A stretch of DNA of 64,000 nucleotides from Flavimobilis sp052324925 (lineage in GTDB: Bacteria; Actinomycetota; Actinomycetes; Actinomycetales; Cellulomonadaceae). Location: the NCBI GenBank assembly GCA_052324925.1, contig JBQPRE010000002.1; one strand, given 5' to 3'. The position numbers and the translations under genes were made by a program. Positions within the stretch are counted from its first letter, which is position 1, and every line of letters starts with the position of its first letter. Below the pieces are notes generated by a model that was not told where the DNA came from, ran no database searches, and saw only the letters and a list, made by a program, of their open reading frames with translations. This document shows positions 48,779-59,600 of this stretch, one piece after another.

Positions 48779-51700
48779 ATGAGTCCGTCCCACCGCATCA
48801 GCCCTCGTCGGGGCGCAGCTGTGCTCGCCGTCGTCGCGACCGCCCTTCTCGGAGCGCTCGTTCCGTCGACGAGCGCGGCCGCGTCGCCGACGGTCGACTC
48901 GGCTGTTCATGCAGGTCCCGCCCGCACGACCAAACCTGCCGTTGTCGGCTCAACCGGTCTGCCCACCGCGCAGATCGACGGTGTCGCGTGGTCGCAGGCG
49001 GTCGTCGGCACGACTGTCTTCGTCGGGGGCGAGTTCACGACCGCGCGTCCGCCGGGTGCCGCAGCGGGGTCGCAGACCCAGGCACGCGGCAACCTCATGG
49101 CCTACGACGTCCGCACAGGTGCGCTCCTGCCGTGGGCGCCGAACGCGAACGGCGCGGTGCGCGGCCTTGCGGCCTCACCTGACGGGGCGACGCTCTACGT
49201 CGCGGGCACGTTCACGTCGATCGACGGTGCCACGCGTTACCGCCTCGCAGCCTTTGACGTCGCCACAGGTGAGCTTCTCGACTTCCGGCCGGCTCTCAAC
49301 GCGACCGCGCTCGACGTCGCGGTGTCGGCGACTGCTGTGTACGTCGGTGGCATCTTCACGACCGTCAACGGCGTGCTGCGCCAGAAGGTTGCGGCGGTCG
49401 ATCCCGTCACCGGTGGCACCCTGCCGTTCTCGGTCGCGATCGACGATGGCCGCGTCCAGGCGCTCGAGGTCGCACCTGACGGCGGCGCCGTCGTCGTCGG
49501 CGGAAGCTTCACGACCGTCGGTGGCTCCTCGAACCCGGGCTACGGGCTCGTGCGCGTGTCAGGGACAACAGGCGACGTGCTGGCCACGCCCATCAATGAC
49601 CAGGTCCGCAACGCCGGCGCGTCGTCGTCGGTGTACTCGCTCGCCTCGGATGACGACCTCTTCTACGGAACGGGCTACCACTTCGGCTCCGGTGGCAACA
49701 CCGAGGGCACGTTCGCGGGACGGTGGTCAGATGGCGGCCTCGAATGGGTCGAGGACTGCCACGGCGACTCCTACTCGACCGCACCGCTCGGCGACGTCGT
49801 CTATACCGCGAGCCACAAGCACTACTGCGGCAACTCGGCGGGCTACCCGCAGACGAATCCGTGGCGCATGAACTACGGCACGTCGGTGACCAAGGCGGCG
49901 TCGGGCGAAACCAACGTTGCGGACATCTACGGCTACGAGCACCACGACGGCCAGCCGCGCCCCGACATGCTCGACTGGTTCCCGGAGTTCAACACGGGAA
50001 CGTTCACGGGGCAGGGCCAGGGGCCGTGGTCTCTTGCAGCCGGAGGCGGCTACCTCGTCGCAGGCGGTGAGTTCACGCGAGTGAACAACATCCCGCAGCA
50101 GGGCCTCGTGAGGTTCGCGCAGCGAACCGTGACGGCTGACACGGATGGCCCACGCCTCGGAGGCGCGAACGCCGGCCTGGTCGCGACGTCGCCTGCAGCC
50201 GGGACTGCGCTCGTGCGTTGGCCCGCGAACCGCGACCGCGGTGATGAGGAGCTCACGTATCGCCTCTACCGTGACGACCTGTCGACGATCATCGAGGAGC
50301 GCACCGTCACCGCATCCTTCTGGAAGCTGCCGACCCTCACGTTCGTCGACAGCGATCTCACCCCTGGCTCGACGCACCGCTACCGCGTCCGGGCGACCGA
50401 CGCCGCGGGCAACGCCGCATGGTCGGACTGGGTGAGCGTGACGATCGCAACCTCGGGCGTGTTCGGCGAGTACGCGAGCACCGTTGCGGCGGACGGACCC
50501 TCCTCGTACTGGCGCATGGACGAATCCAGTGGCTCGACGATCACCGACCTTGTCGGCACACGCAGTCTCACCGCTCGTTCGGGCGTCGGGACTGGCGCGG
50601 GCACCGCGCTCGCGGGGCAAGAGGGCAGCGCCCGGACGCTGTCGGGCTCGAGCACGTCATGGGCTGCCGGAACGTCGTCGGAGCCCGCTCCGATCGAGTT
50701 CTCGGTCGAAGCCTGGTTGAAGACCTCCTCGACTCGCGGCGGCCGCATCGTCGGCTTTGGCTCGTCGACCTCCGGTAACTCCGGGACGAATGACCGCCAC
50801 CTCTATGTCGACAGCCAGGGACGCGTCGCCTTTGGCGTCGCTACGTACGGTCGCTCGACGGTCGTCTCGCCCTCGAGCGTCGTCGACGGTGAGTGGCACC
50901 ACGTGGTGGGAACGATGGACCAGTCGGGCGGACTCTCGCTCTACGTCGACGGACGTCTCGTCGGCGCTCGCGGCGACATTCGCACCGCCGACGCCTACAA
51001 CGGCGTGTGGCGCATCGGTGGCGACTCGATCGGTGCGTGGCCGTCGGCCCCCTCCTCGTCGAGCCTCGCGGGTGAGATTGACGAGGTTGCGGTGTACGAC
51101 GGCCGGGTCCTCACGCCTCAGCAGGTTGCGGCGCACTATGCGGCGGCTGGGGGCACGGTGACCATTCCGACGGCCCCGGCTGACGCCTACGGCGCCGCCG
51201 TGTTCAATGACGAGCCTGACCTGTTCTGGCGCCTCGCCGAGGAGTCGGGGACGATAGTCACGGACGCGTCAGCCTCGCGCCAGGCGGGAACACTCACCGG
51301 ATCGGTCACGTACGGCGCCGACGGCGCGCTCGTCGATGTCGACAACACTGGTTTCGGCTTCTCGACCGACGCCCAGGTCGTCGCAGAACGCCAGATGACC
51401 AATCCCTCGCGGTTCACGACTGAAGCCTGGTTCAGGTCAACGTCGACGCAGGGCGGTCGTATCGTCGGCTTCGGCAACTCGCGGGCGAACACCTCGACGA
51501 GCTACGACCGGCACACGTACATGCAGGACGACGGCCGTCTCGTCTTCGGCGTCTATGTGGGGGCAGAGTTCCGGGCGACGTCCGCCGACGCCTACAACGA
51601 TGGGCAGTGGCACCATGTCGTCTCGAGCCTCGGCTCCCAGGGCATGCGCCTCTACGTCGACGGCGAGCTCGTGGCGACGAATCCGCAGACCCATGCCGAG

Positions 51701-53653
51701 AACTACTCGGGCTGGTGGCGCGTCGGCCGAGACAACACGTGGGGCTCGACCGCTCAGACGCTCGCGGGCACGATCGACGAGGTTGCCGTGTACGGGCGGC
51801 AGCTCAGTGACGCGACGGTAGCGGCGCACTATCAGCTCGGCACGGGCACCGTGCCCAACGTGGCACCCGAGGCGTCGTTCACCGCGGACGTCACGGAGCT
51901 CGCGGTCGCGCTCGATGCCGCGGCGTCGGACGACTCCGACGGCACGATCGCGTCGTACGCGTGGGACTTCGGGGACGGCGAGACCGGATCTGGTGAGACC
52001 GCGACGCACACGTATGCCGCTGCGGGCATGTACACGGTGACGCTCACGGTGACCGACGACGACGACGCGACCGACACCGCGACGCGGTCCGTCACGGTGG
52101 CCGAGCCCACGGGTGCGATCGTCGAGGACGCGTTCAGCCGGACGGTGTCGAACGGGTGGGGCAGCGCCCCCACGGGCGGTCCCTGGACGAATGCGGCGCC
52201 GGCCTCCGGCTTCTCGGTGGCCTCGGGAACGGGACGCATGTCCTTGCCGGCCGGCGCCACGCGCGTCGCGCGCCTCACAGAGGTCGGGGCGCGGGACGTC
52301 GAAGTTCAGGCGACCGTCGCGCTCGATCGGCTCCCCGCAGGCACGGGCTACCTCAGCCTCGCCTCGCGCACGACCGGCACGACGGGCTACGTCGGTCGCC
52401 TCCGCGTCGGCACAGACGGCACGATCCAGCTTCACGTCGGCCGTGGCGTTCAGTCGATCGCGGCGCTCGCGGGCGGCGTGGTCACGGGGCTGACGTTCGA
52501 GCCGGGCACTGCCTATCGGATCCGGCTCCAAGCGACCGGTGCGAGCCCGACGACGATCCGTGCGAAGGTCTGGATCGACGGCACGCCTGAACCGTCGGCG
52601 TGGCGCGCGACGGCCACGGACTCGACCGCTGACCTGCAGGTGGCAGGTGGGATCGGCGCTCAGGTCTACGTTGGTGGCGCCTCGGGTTCGCCCGTCGTGA
52701 CGGCCGCGTGGGACGACGTGTGGGCGGGGGAGCCCGGGACCGCTCCGGGTGGCGGGACCCCGCCCGCGAACGTCGCGCCGACGGCAGCATTCACGTCGGA
52801 TGTCTCGGCGCTCGAGGTCGAGCTTGATGGCCGTGACTCAACCGACCCTGACGGTTCGGTTGCCTCGTATGCGTGGACGTTCGGCGATGGGGAGTCGGGG
52901 ACGGGGGCGACGCCGTCGCACACGTATGCGGCCGCGGGGACGTACGAGGTCCGGCTCACCGTGACCGACGACGACGGGGCAACCGACTCGGTGACGCACG
53001 AGGTCACGGTGGCCGCGCCGACCGGCGCGCTCGTCGAGGACGCGTTCGCGCGCACTGTCTCGAACGGCTGGGGTTCGGCCGTTGCGGGCGGCGCGTGGAC
53101 GACGTCGAACCCGCAGTCGTCGTACTCGGTTGCGAGCGGTCGTGGTCTCATGGCGCTCACGCCGGGTGCGACACGCACTGCGCGCGTCGCCGCGCTCGAC
53201 GTGCGGGACGTCGACGCGGAGGTCGTCGTGGGTGCAGACGTCCGGGGGGCGGGAACCGGCTTCTGGACCCTCGCGGCCCGGACGACCGGCTCGACCGGCT
53301 ACGTCGCGCGGCTGCGCGTCGGGACGGACGACTCGCTTCAGCTGCACGTCGGGCGCGGAGTTCAGTCGATCACCCCGCTTGCGGGCGGCGTGGTCGCGGG
53401 CCTGACGTTTGACCCGGAGACGCGCTATCGCATGCGCCTGCGGGTCACGGGGGAGAGCCCGACGACGATCCGCGCGAAGGTGTGGGCCGAGGGGACCGAC
53501 GAGCCGGGTGCCTGGCGGGCCACGACGACGGACTCGACGGGTGACCTCCAGTCGGCGGGCGGTGTGGGCCTCCAGGCGTACGTGGGCGGGGCGGCGGGCT
53601 CGCCGACGGTCACGGTCGCCTGGGACGAGCTTGATGTCAGGAGCGCGCAGTGA
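48779..53653 (+). CDS. Giant secreted beta-propeller / LamG / PKD protein
   Basis: 1624-residue exported protein. Signal peptide 1-36; a WD-like propeller at about 45-430 (repeated VFVGGEFTT, LYVAGTFTS, VYVGGIFTT); a fibronectin type III domain near 455-560; two LamG/concanavalin-like domains at about 565-785 and 804-1018 (DGEWHHVVGT, DGQWHHVVSS); then two copies of a module made of a PKD domain (WDFGDGETG, WTFGDGESG) and a C-terminal beta domain starting EDAF[SA]RTVSNGWGSA. No sortase motif or anchor helix. Start at 48779 follows GAGG; an ATG at 48707 overlapping the previous stop is the alternative. Probably binds carbohydrates at the surface or in the matrix. Confidence 0.85.
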   Translation: MSPSHRISPRRGAAVLAVVATALLGALVPSTSAAASPTVDSAVHAGPARTTKPAVVGSTGLPTAQIDGVAWSQAVVGTTVFVGGEFTTARPPGAAAGSQTQARGNLMAYDVRTGALLPWAPNANGAVRGLAASPDGATLYVAGTFTSIDGATRYRLAAFDVATGELLDFRPALNATALDVAVSATAVYVGGIFTTVNGVLRQKVAAVDPVTGGTLPFSVAIDDGRVQALEVAPDGGAVVVGGSFTTVGGSSNPGYGLVRVSGTTGDVLATPINDQVRNAGASSSVYSLASDDDLFYGTGYHFGSGGNTEGTFAGRWSDGGLEWVEDCHGDSYSTAPLGDVVYTASHKHYCGNSAGYPQTNPWRMNYGTSVTKAASGETNVADIYGYEHHDGQPRPDMLDWFPEFNTGTFTGQGQGPWSLAAGGGYLVAGGEFTRVNNIPQQGLVRFAQRTVTADTDGPRLGGANAGLVATSPAAGTALVRWPANRDRGDEELTYRLYRDDLSTIIEERTVTASFWKLPTLTFVDSDLTPGSTHRYRVRATDAAGNAAWSDWVSVTIATSGVFGEYASTVAADGPSSYWRMDESSGSTITDLVGTRSLTARSGVGTGAGTALAGQEGSARTLSGSSTSWAAGTSSEPAPIEFSVEAWLKTSSTRGGRIVGFGSSTSGNSGTNDRHLYVDSQGRVAFGVATYGRSTVVSPSSVVDGEWHHVVGTMDQSGGLSLYVDGRLVGARGDIRTADAYNGVWRIGGDSIGAWPSAPSSSSLAGEIDEVAVYDGRVLTPQQVAAHYAAAGGTVTIPTAPADAYGAAVFNDEPDLFWRLAEESGTIVTDASASRQAGTLTGSVTYGADGALVDVDNTGFGFSTDAQVVAERQMTNPSRFTTEAWFRSTSTQGGRIVGFGNSRANTSTSYDRHTYMQDDGRLVFGVYVGAEFRATSADAYNDGQWHHVVSSLGSQGMRLYVDGELVATNPQTHAENYSGWWRVGRDNTWGSTAQTLAGTIDEVAVYGRQLSDATVAAHYQLGTGTVPNVAPEASFTADVTELAVALDAAASDDSDGTIASYAWDFGDGETGSGETATHTYAAAGMYTVTLTVTDDDDATDTATRSVTVAEPTGAIVEDAFSRTVSNGWGSAPTGGPWTNAAPASGFSVASGTGRMSLPAGATRVARLTEVGARDVEVQATVALDRLPAGTGYLSLASRTTGTTGYVGRLRVGTDGTIQLHVGRGVQSIAALAGGVVTGLTFEPGTAYRIRLQATGASPTTIRAKVWIDGTPEPSAWRATATDSTADLQVAGGIGAQVYVGGASGSPVVTAAWDDVWAGEPGTAPGGGTPPANVAPTAAFTSDVSALEVELDGRDSTDPDGSVASYAWTFGDGESGTGATPSHTYAAAGTYEVRLTVTDDDGATDSVTHEVTVAAPTGALVEDAFARTVSNGWGSAVAGGAWTTSNPQSSYSVASGRGLMALTPGATRTARVAALDVRDVDAEVVVGADVRGAGTGFWTLAARTTGSTGYVARLRVGTDDSLQLHVGRGVQSITPLAGGVVAGLTFDPETRYRMRLRVTGESPTTIRAKVWAEGTDEPGAWRATTTDSTGDLQSAGGVGLQAYVGGAAGSPTVTVAWDELDVRSAQ
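51854..53653 (+). repeat. Tandem duplication of about 0.9 kb inside the surface-protein gene
   Basis: The PKD plus C-terminal module at 51854-52735 is repeated at 52770-53653 with the same domain order and long stretches of near-identical protein (for example TVSNGWGSA, LHVGRGVQSI, SPTTIRAKVW), but diverged DNA. Confidence 0.85.
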
Positions 53654-54570
53654 CGGGTGCACGTGTGACGGTCGGCATCCTCACGTTCCGCAGGCCCGAG
53701 GGCCTCGCGGCCACGCTTCCACTCGTTCTTGAGCAGGTCGCGCACGTGCCGCACGCCGAGGTTCTCGTCGTCGACAACGATGCCGTGCCGAGCGCACGCG
53801 GCGTCGTCGAGGAGCTCCGCGGGGCCGGCCAGCCCGTGCGGTACGTGCACGAGCCCGAGCCGGGCATCGTTGCTGGTCGAAATCGTGCGCTCGACGAGTC
53901 GACCGGCGACGTCCTCGTGTTCCTCGACGACGACGAGCGGCCCGCGCCGGGGTGGCTCGACACCATGCTCGAGGCACATCGTCGCTTCGGAGGCGCGGGC
54001 GTCGTCGGGCCGGTTCTCGGTGAGATTGAGGGCACGCTCGACCCGTGGATCGCTGCAGGCCGCTTCTTCGAGCGCAAGCGCTACCCGACGGGAACGGTCG
54101 TTCCTCTTGCGGGGACGGGCAACCTGCTGCTCGACCTGCCGTCGGTGCGGCGTCACGGAACGCGATTCGATGAGGCGTTCCGGGTCTCGGGAGGCTCGGA
54201 CACCGCGTTCACGCGCGAGCTCACGGCCGCGGGCGGGCAGCTCTACTGGTGTGACGAGGCGCCCGTGCTCGACGTCGTCCCGGTTGAGCGAGCGACCCGA
54301 CGATGGGTTCTGCGACGGGCATTCCGTAGCGGCAACTCGCGGGTGCGCGTTGCCGTCCATCAGGCGTCGTCGCTCGGGGACCAGGTGCGTCATCGTGTGC
54401 GCGGGGCCTCGGCTGGCCTCGTGAGGATCGGTGGTGGGGCGGCGCGCGCGGCGGCCGGAACCCTCAGCTGGCGGGTCGCGCATCAAGCGCGTGGTGCGCG
54501 CACGGTTGCGCGCGGTGCGGGCATGGTCGCGGGCGCCTTCGGGGGTGTGTATGAGGAGTACCGCCGCTGA
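53650..54570 (+). CDS. Family 2 glycosyltransferase
   Basis: 306-residue GT-A enzyme beginning VTVGILTFRRPEGLAATLP; VLVVDNDAVPS is the nucleotide site and VFLDDDERP the DxD region. GTGNLLLDL and GGSDTAFTREL match the C-terminal domain of the GT4-GT2 fusion at 40811, so the two are paralogues. It ends GVYEEYRR, which helps place the natural end of the fused copy. GTG start overlaps the stop of the surface-protein gene (GTGA). Donor and acceptor unknown. Confidence 0.88.
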   Translation: MTGARVTVGILTFRRPEGLAATLPLVLEQVAHVPHAEVLVVDNDAVPSARGVVEELRGAGQPVRYVHEPEPGIVAGRNRALDESTGDVLVFLDDDERPAPGWLDTMLEAHRRFGGAGVVGPVLGEIEGTLDPWIAAGRFFERKRYPTGTVVPLAGTGNLLLDLPSVRRHGTRFDEAFRVSGGSDTAFTRELTAAGGQLYWCDEAPVLDVVPVERATRRWVLRRAFRSGNSRVRVAVHQASSLGDQVRHRVRGASAGLVRIGGGAARAAAGTLSWRVAHQARGARTVARGAGMVAGAFGGVYEEYRR

Positions 54571-54593
54571 AGCCAGACCGTGCTCCTGGTGAG

Positions 54594-55994
54594 GTGAGAG
54601 AACGAGATGCGGACGGGAGGGAAGCAAGAGACGTGACGATGGTCGATGCGAGAGCCACGAGTGCGCCCGCTGTGAGGACGCCTGCTGTGAGGACGCCTGC
54701 CGCGGGGACGCCTGCCGCGCGGAGGCTTGCCGCGGGTGCGCCCGAGCCCCGCGCCACGGGCGTTGAGCGCGTCCTCGCGGGGGGTCTCGTCCTTGCTGCG
54801 GGTGCGTGGTATCCCGTCGTCGGCGGGCTCACTGTCGCCACGGTGCTCGCCGTCGCGCTCGCTCCGGTCGTGCTCGGGTCGTTGCGTCACTTCCGGGGCG
54901 CGACCGCGCTCTTCGTCGTGTGGCTCGTCGCGATCGGCTCGGGTCTTGTTCTTGCCGAGCTGGCGCGCATGGACTCGACTGTTCTGCCGAATGTCACGCG
55001 GGACGGCGCCTTCCACCTGCTGGGGATCACCCTGGGTGTGCCGATCGTGCTGTGGGCCCGACGCTGGTGGAGTGATCCCGCAGTCGGGCTGCTCTTTGGC
55101 CTGGGAATGCTCGCGAGTGCGGCGACGGACCTCTCGCCGATCAACGCGTGGAAGTTCACGCTGTCGGTTCCGGTTGCGGTCGTTGTGCTGTCGCTTGCGT
55201 GGTTGTGGCGCAGGCGCGGTCTTGAGCTGGTGGCGCTGCTGGCGATCGCGGCCCTGTGCGCCGTCAACGATTCCCGCTCGATGTTTGGTCTTGTCCTCAT
55301 GACCGCGGCGATCGTCGCGTGGCAGGGATGGCGGCAGCGCACGCGTGCCCGGCGTGGACAGCTGGCGCGCAAAGGCAGTGTCCTGGGGCTGTTCCTGCTC
55401 ATCGCCGTCCTCGGTGCTGCGGCGTACCAGATGGGGCAGGCGCTCGCGCTCGAGGGTGCGCTCGGTACTGCGGCAGCAGAGCGATCCGCGCGGCAGATCG
55501 AACAGTCGGGGTCGATGCTCGTCGGGTCGCGGCCGGAGATGGGAGCGACGTTCGCCCTCGTGCACGAACGTCCGCTCGGCTTTGGGCTTGGCGTCGTCCC
55601 CGATGCGTCGGAGCTGCGCGCCGCGAAGGTGGGGATGGCTGAGCTCGGCTACGACCCGAACAATGGCTACGTCGAGCGGTACATGTTCGGCCGGGGCGTT
55701 GAGGTCCACTCGTTCATCGGTGACCTGTGGGCCTGGTGTGGCATCGCGGGCGTCATCCTCGGTGGTGCGCTCCTCGTTGTCGTCGTGCGCGGCCTCCTGG
55801 TGAGGCTCGTCGACGGCACCGCGAATGCGCTCATCGTTCTGCTGAGCCTGCGCGTGCTCTGGGACCTGCTGTTTGCGCCCATCGCGAGCACGATGGTGTT
55901 CCTCACGCTCCTCGTCGGCCTGCTTCTCGTCCGCAAGCCGCCGCCCTCAGCGCCGTCCGTCACGGAGCGGTCCTCGCGCGCCGGCGGAGCCTAG
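54594..55994 (+). CDS. O-antigen ligase/polymerase-like membrane protein (Wzy)
   Basis: 466 residues with about eleven hydrophobic helices. A large periplasmic loop (about 300-365) contains SRPEMGATFALVHERPLGFG, matching the Wzy_C/WaaL loop whose Arg and His are needed for polymerisation or ligation. The N-terminal 55 residues are Ala/Pro/Thr/Arg repeats (RTPAVRTPAAGTPAAR) encoded by tandem 15-bp repeats near 54670-54720. The start is uncertain: the GTG at 54594 or later codons at 54633 and 54639, the latter two downstream of GGAGG. Likely polymerises the repeat unit made by this locus. Confidence 0.82.
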   Translation: MRERDADGREARDVTMVDARATSAPAVRTPAVRTPAAGTPAARRLAAGAPEPRATGVERVLAGGLVLAAGAWYPVVGGLTVATVLAVALAPVVLGSLRHFRGATALFVVWLVAIGSGLVLAELARMDSTVLPNVTRDGAFHLLGITLGVPIVLWARRWWSDPAVGLLFGLGMLASAATDLSPINAWKFTLSVPVAVVVLSLAWLWRRRGLELVALLAIAALCAVNDSRSMFGLVLMTAAIVAWQGWRQRTRARRGQLARKGSVLGLFLLIAVLGAAAYQMGQALALEGALGTAAAERSARQIEQSGSMLVGSRPEMGATFALVHERPLGFGLGVVPDASELRAAKVGMAELGYDPNNGYVERYMFGRGVEVHSFIGDLWAWCGIAGVILGGALLVVVVRGLLVRLVDGTANALIVLLSLRVLWDLLFAPIASTMVFLTLLVGLLLVRKPPPSAPSVTERSSRAGGA

Positions 55995-56110
55995 GTTCGC
56001 TGAGCCTGGCGCCGGCGGACCCTCGGTTCGCGGAGCTTTGGCGCTCGGAGCCGTTCGCGGAGCTGAGCTCGTGGAGCCCTGGCGCTCGGAGCCTGGGTTC
56101 TTAGCTGGGC
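55978..56110. repeat. Degenerate 31-41 bp repeats at the 3' end of the polymerase gene
   Basis: Units beginning GCGCCGGCGG at 55978 and 56009 and GCGCTCGGAG at 56041 and 56082, each followed by variants of GTTCGCGGAGC. The first unit contains the polymerase stop codon. Confidence 0.7.
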
Positions 56111-56137
56111 TCTCGAGCCGGGCCCCCAGCGGGGCTC

Positions 56138-56359
56138 TCAGCGAGCGTCGCCCCAGACGTCGTTCCAGGAGTCGGTCCATGTGCCGTTCTGGGCGCTGTG
56201 CCAGGCAGCGGCGGTCGTGGCCGCGGGGGTCCATATCGTCGGTGGGGCGGTGCGCGCGGCCATCGTGCGGTCGCGGCGGTGGTGTCGACGGACGGCGAGC
56301 ACGACGGTGAGCAGCGTCAGGGCGACGGCGACGATCGGTGCGTAGATCTCGATGGGCAC
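56138..56359 (-). CDS. Small single-pass membrane protein, unrecognised
   Basis: 73 residues. One hydrophobic helix at residues 7-23 (PIVAVALTLLTVVLAV) is followed by a basic stop-transfer (RRHHRRDR) and a soluble tail with several tryptophans (TIWTPAATTAAAWHS, TWTDSWNDVW). The GTG start is preceded by GAGGAGG at ideal spacing, strong evidence that it is translated. It is the only minus-strand gene between the polymerase and mfd. No family recognised. Confidence 0.65.
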   Translation of the reverse strand: MPIEIYAPIVAVALTLLTVVLAVRRHHRRDRTMAARTAPPTIWTPAATTAAAWHSAQNGTWTDSWNDVWGDAR

Positions 56360-56500
56360 GAGTCCTCCTCGCTCGGGATGTGGAGAGGTGTCTGTGTCGA
56401 TCGTCGCGATGAGGGGGGAGCAGCCGACAGGGGGCGTGGGGGTGAGTCGTGGGGTGAAACAGGGGGCTGACGCTCAAGGTGTGGCTGCGAGTCCCGGGCG

Positions 56501-56506
56501 TAGAGT
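56501..56506 (+). promoter_or_regulatory. -10 box of mfd
   Basis: TAGAGT; start near 56513, about 90 nt before the ATG. Confidence 0.45.
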
Positions 56507-56602
56507 TGGGCCTACGGCCTGACCGCGCACCTCTCGTGCCTGCGTGTCGGGCCTGTCCGCGTGCCCTCGCCAGAGCGGCGCTGCCTCACTCCCTGGAGAA
56601 TG

Positions 56603-59600
56603 ATGTCCCTCACCGGTGTGCTCGACCTGCTGCGTGACGATGCGGCGGTTGCCGAGGCCGTCGACCGTGTGAGCGCGCGCGGTGCGCTCGATGTCGTCGC
56701 GCCCGCGGGTGTTCGCCTGGGGTTGCTCGCGCTCCTTGCCGGTGCGCGTCCGCCCGGCCGGGCAGCGTCCGGCAGCGCGCCGACGAGCAGCGACCTCGCG
56801 ACCGCTTATGGCACGGGCCGCCCGCTCGTCGTTGTCACGGCGACAGGTCGCGAGGCCGACGAGATGGCCGCGGCCCTGTCGTGCTACCTGCCTCCGGACG
56901 ACGTCGCTGTCCTGCCCGCGTGGGAGACGCTCCCGCACGAGCGTCTCTCGCCGCGCGCAGATACGGTCGCGACGCGCCTGGGCGTCATGCGCAGGCTCGT
57001 TCACCCGGCTGCGGAGCGTGGCGTCGATGGCCCGATCCGGGTGCTCGTCGTGCCGGTGCGATCGCTGCTGCAGCCCGTGGTCGCGGGTCTGGGCGATCTC
57101 GAACCGGTCCAGCTGCGGGCGGGCGATCGGGTTGATCTCACCGAGGTCGCGCAGCGTCTTGCCGACGCCGCATACTCGCGCGTCGACATGGTGGAGCGAC
57201 GCGGTGAGTTCGCGGTGCGTGGTGGCATTCTCGACGTCTTCCCTCCGACCGAGGACCACCCGGTCCGCATCGAGCTGTGGGGCGAGGACGTCGAGGAGGT
57301 GCGGTGGTTCGCGGTTGCTGACCAGCGCAGCCTCGAGATCGCCGAGCACGGCTTGTGGGCGCCTCCGTGCCGAGAGCTGCTGCTGACCCCGGACGTGCGG
57401 GCGCGGGCTGAGGCGCTCATCCAGCGGCTGCCGGGTGCGACGGAGATGCTCGACCGCATGGCCCAGGGCATTGCGGTCGAGGGCATGGAGTCCCTCACGC
57501 CCGCGCTCGTCGATGAGATGATCCCGGTGCTCGATCTCGTGCCGGACGAGTCGCTGATCGTCGTCGCGGACCCGGAGCGGGTGCGTCGTCGGGCGTATGA
57601 CCTCGTCGCGACGACCGAGGAGTTTCTTGCGGCCGCGTGGACGTCGGCCGCCGCTGGGGCGGCGACGCCGCTCGACCTGTCAGCTGCGTCGTTCCTCACG
57701 ATCGCCGACCTGCGTGACTTGGCGGCCGTGCGCGGTCTGGGCTGGTGGACGCTCACGCCGTTCGCGCACGGCCCCGAGGGCGAGGACGTCACGGTGGTCG
57801 ACGAGGACGCTCCGGTCCTGCGCGTGGGGGCGCGTGACGTCGAGACCTATCGCGGGGACCTGCAGCGGGCGCTCGACGATGTTCGTGGGCTTCAGCTCGC
57901 GGGCTGGCGCCTCGTCCTGCTCACCGAGGGGCACGGCCCCGCGCGGCGTATGGCCGAGCAGCTGTCGGCCGAGGGGACGGCTGCTCGGCTGGTGAGCGCG
58001 GTCGAGGGTGCGCCTGAGGGCGGGGTCGTTCACGTGCTGGCTGCGTCCGCGGGCGCGGGCTTCGTGCACCCGGACCTGAAGCTGGCGGTGTTCTCGGAGT
58101 CTGATCTCACGGGACGGGCAGGCAGCTCGACGCGCGACATGCGTCGTATGCCGTCGAAGCGCCGCAACGTCGTTGACCCGCTGGCTCTGCGTCCGGGGGA
58201 CTACGTCGTCCACGAGCAGCATGGTGTGGGGCGGTTCGTCGAGCTCGTGCAGCGGGCCACCGGTGCGGGTGCGAAGAAGGCGGTGCGCGAGTACCTCGTC
58301 GTCGAGTACGCGTCATCAAAGCGCGGACAGCCGGGTGACCGGCTCTTTGTCCCGACGGATCAGCTTGACCAGGTGACGAAGTACACCGGAGGTGAGTCGC
58401 CGAGCCTCAACCGCATGGGTGGCGCCGACTGGCAGAAGACCAAGGCCAAGGCGCGCAAGCACGTCAAGGAGATTGCGGGCGAGCTGGTCCGTCTGTATTC
58501 GGCGCGCATGGCGACGCAGGGCCACGCGTTTGGCCCCGATACGCCGTGGCAGCGTGAGCTTGAGGACGCGTTCGCCTACGTCGAAACTCCCGATCAGCTT
58601 GCGACGATCGACGAAGTCAAGGCAGACATGGAAAAGCCGGTTCCGATGGATCGGCTCGTGTGCGGGGACGTGGGGTACGGCAAGACCGAGATTGCGGTGC
58701 GGGCGGCGTTCAAGGCCGTTCAGGACGGTAAGCAGGTCGCGGTCCTGGTGCCGACGACGCTTCTTGTCTCGCAGCACGTCGAGACGTTCACGGAGCGTTA
58801 CGCGGCCTTCCCTGTGACGGTCAAGGCGCTCTCGCGATTCCAGACGGACACGGAGGCTGAGGCGGTTCTTGCGGGCCTCAAGGACGGCTCGGTCGACGTC
58901 GTCATCGGCACGCACAGGCTCCTCACGGGGCTCATGCGATTCAAGGACCTGGGTCTTGTCATCATTGACGAGGAGCAGCGCTTCGGTGTCGAGCACAAGG
59001 AGACGCTCAAGCAGCTGCGCACGAACGTTGATGTGCTCGCGATGTCCGCGACGCCCATTCCGCGCACGCTGGAGATGGCGGTGACGGGGATTCGGGAGAT
59101 GTCGACGTTGCAGACGCCGCCTGAGGAGCGCCACCCGGTTCTCACGTATGTCGGGGCGTATGACGAGAAGCAGATTACTGCGGCTGTGCGGCGTGAACTG
59201 CTGCGCGAAGGTCAGGTCTTCTACGTCCACAACAAGGTCGACACGATCTCTCGGGCCGCAGCGCGGTTGCATGAGCTTGTGCCTGAGGCGCGCATTGCGA
59301 CAGCGCACGGAAAGATGAACGAGACGCAGCTGGAACAAGTGATCCAGGACTTCTGGGACAAGAAGTTCGACGTCCTTGTCTCGACGACGATCATCGAGAC
59401 CGGCCTCGACATCTCCAACGCCAACACGCTCATCCTTGAGCGCGCCGACGTTCTCGGTCTCTCGCAGCTGCACCAGCTGCGAGGCCGTGTGGGCCGTGGT
59501 CGGGATCGTGCGTACGCGTACTTCCTCTACCCGCCGGAGAAGCCGCTCACCGAGACGGCTCACGACCGGCTGGCGACGATGGCTGCGCACACCGACCTGG

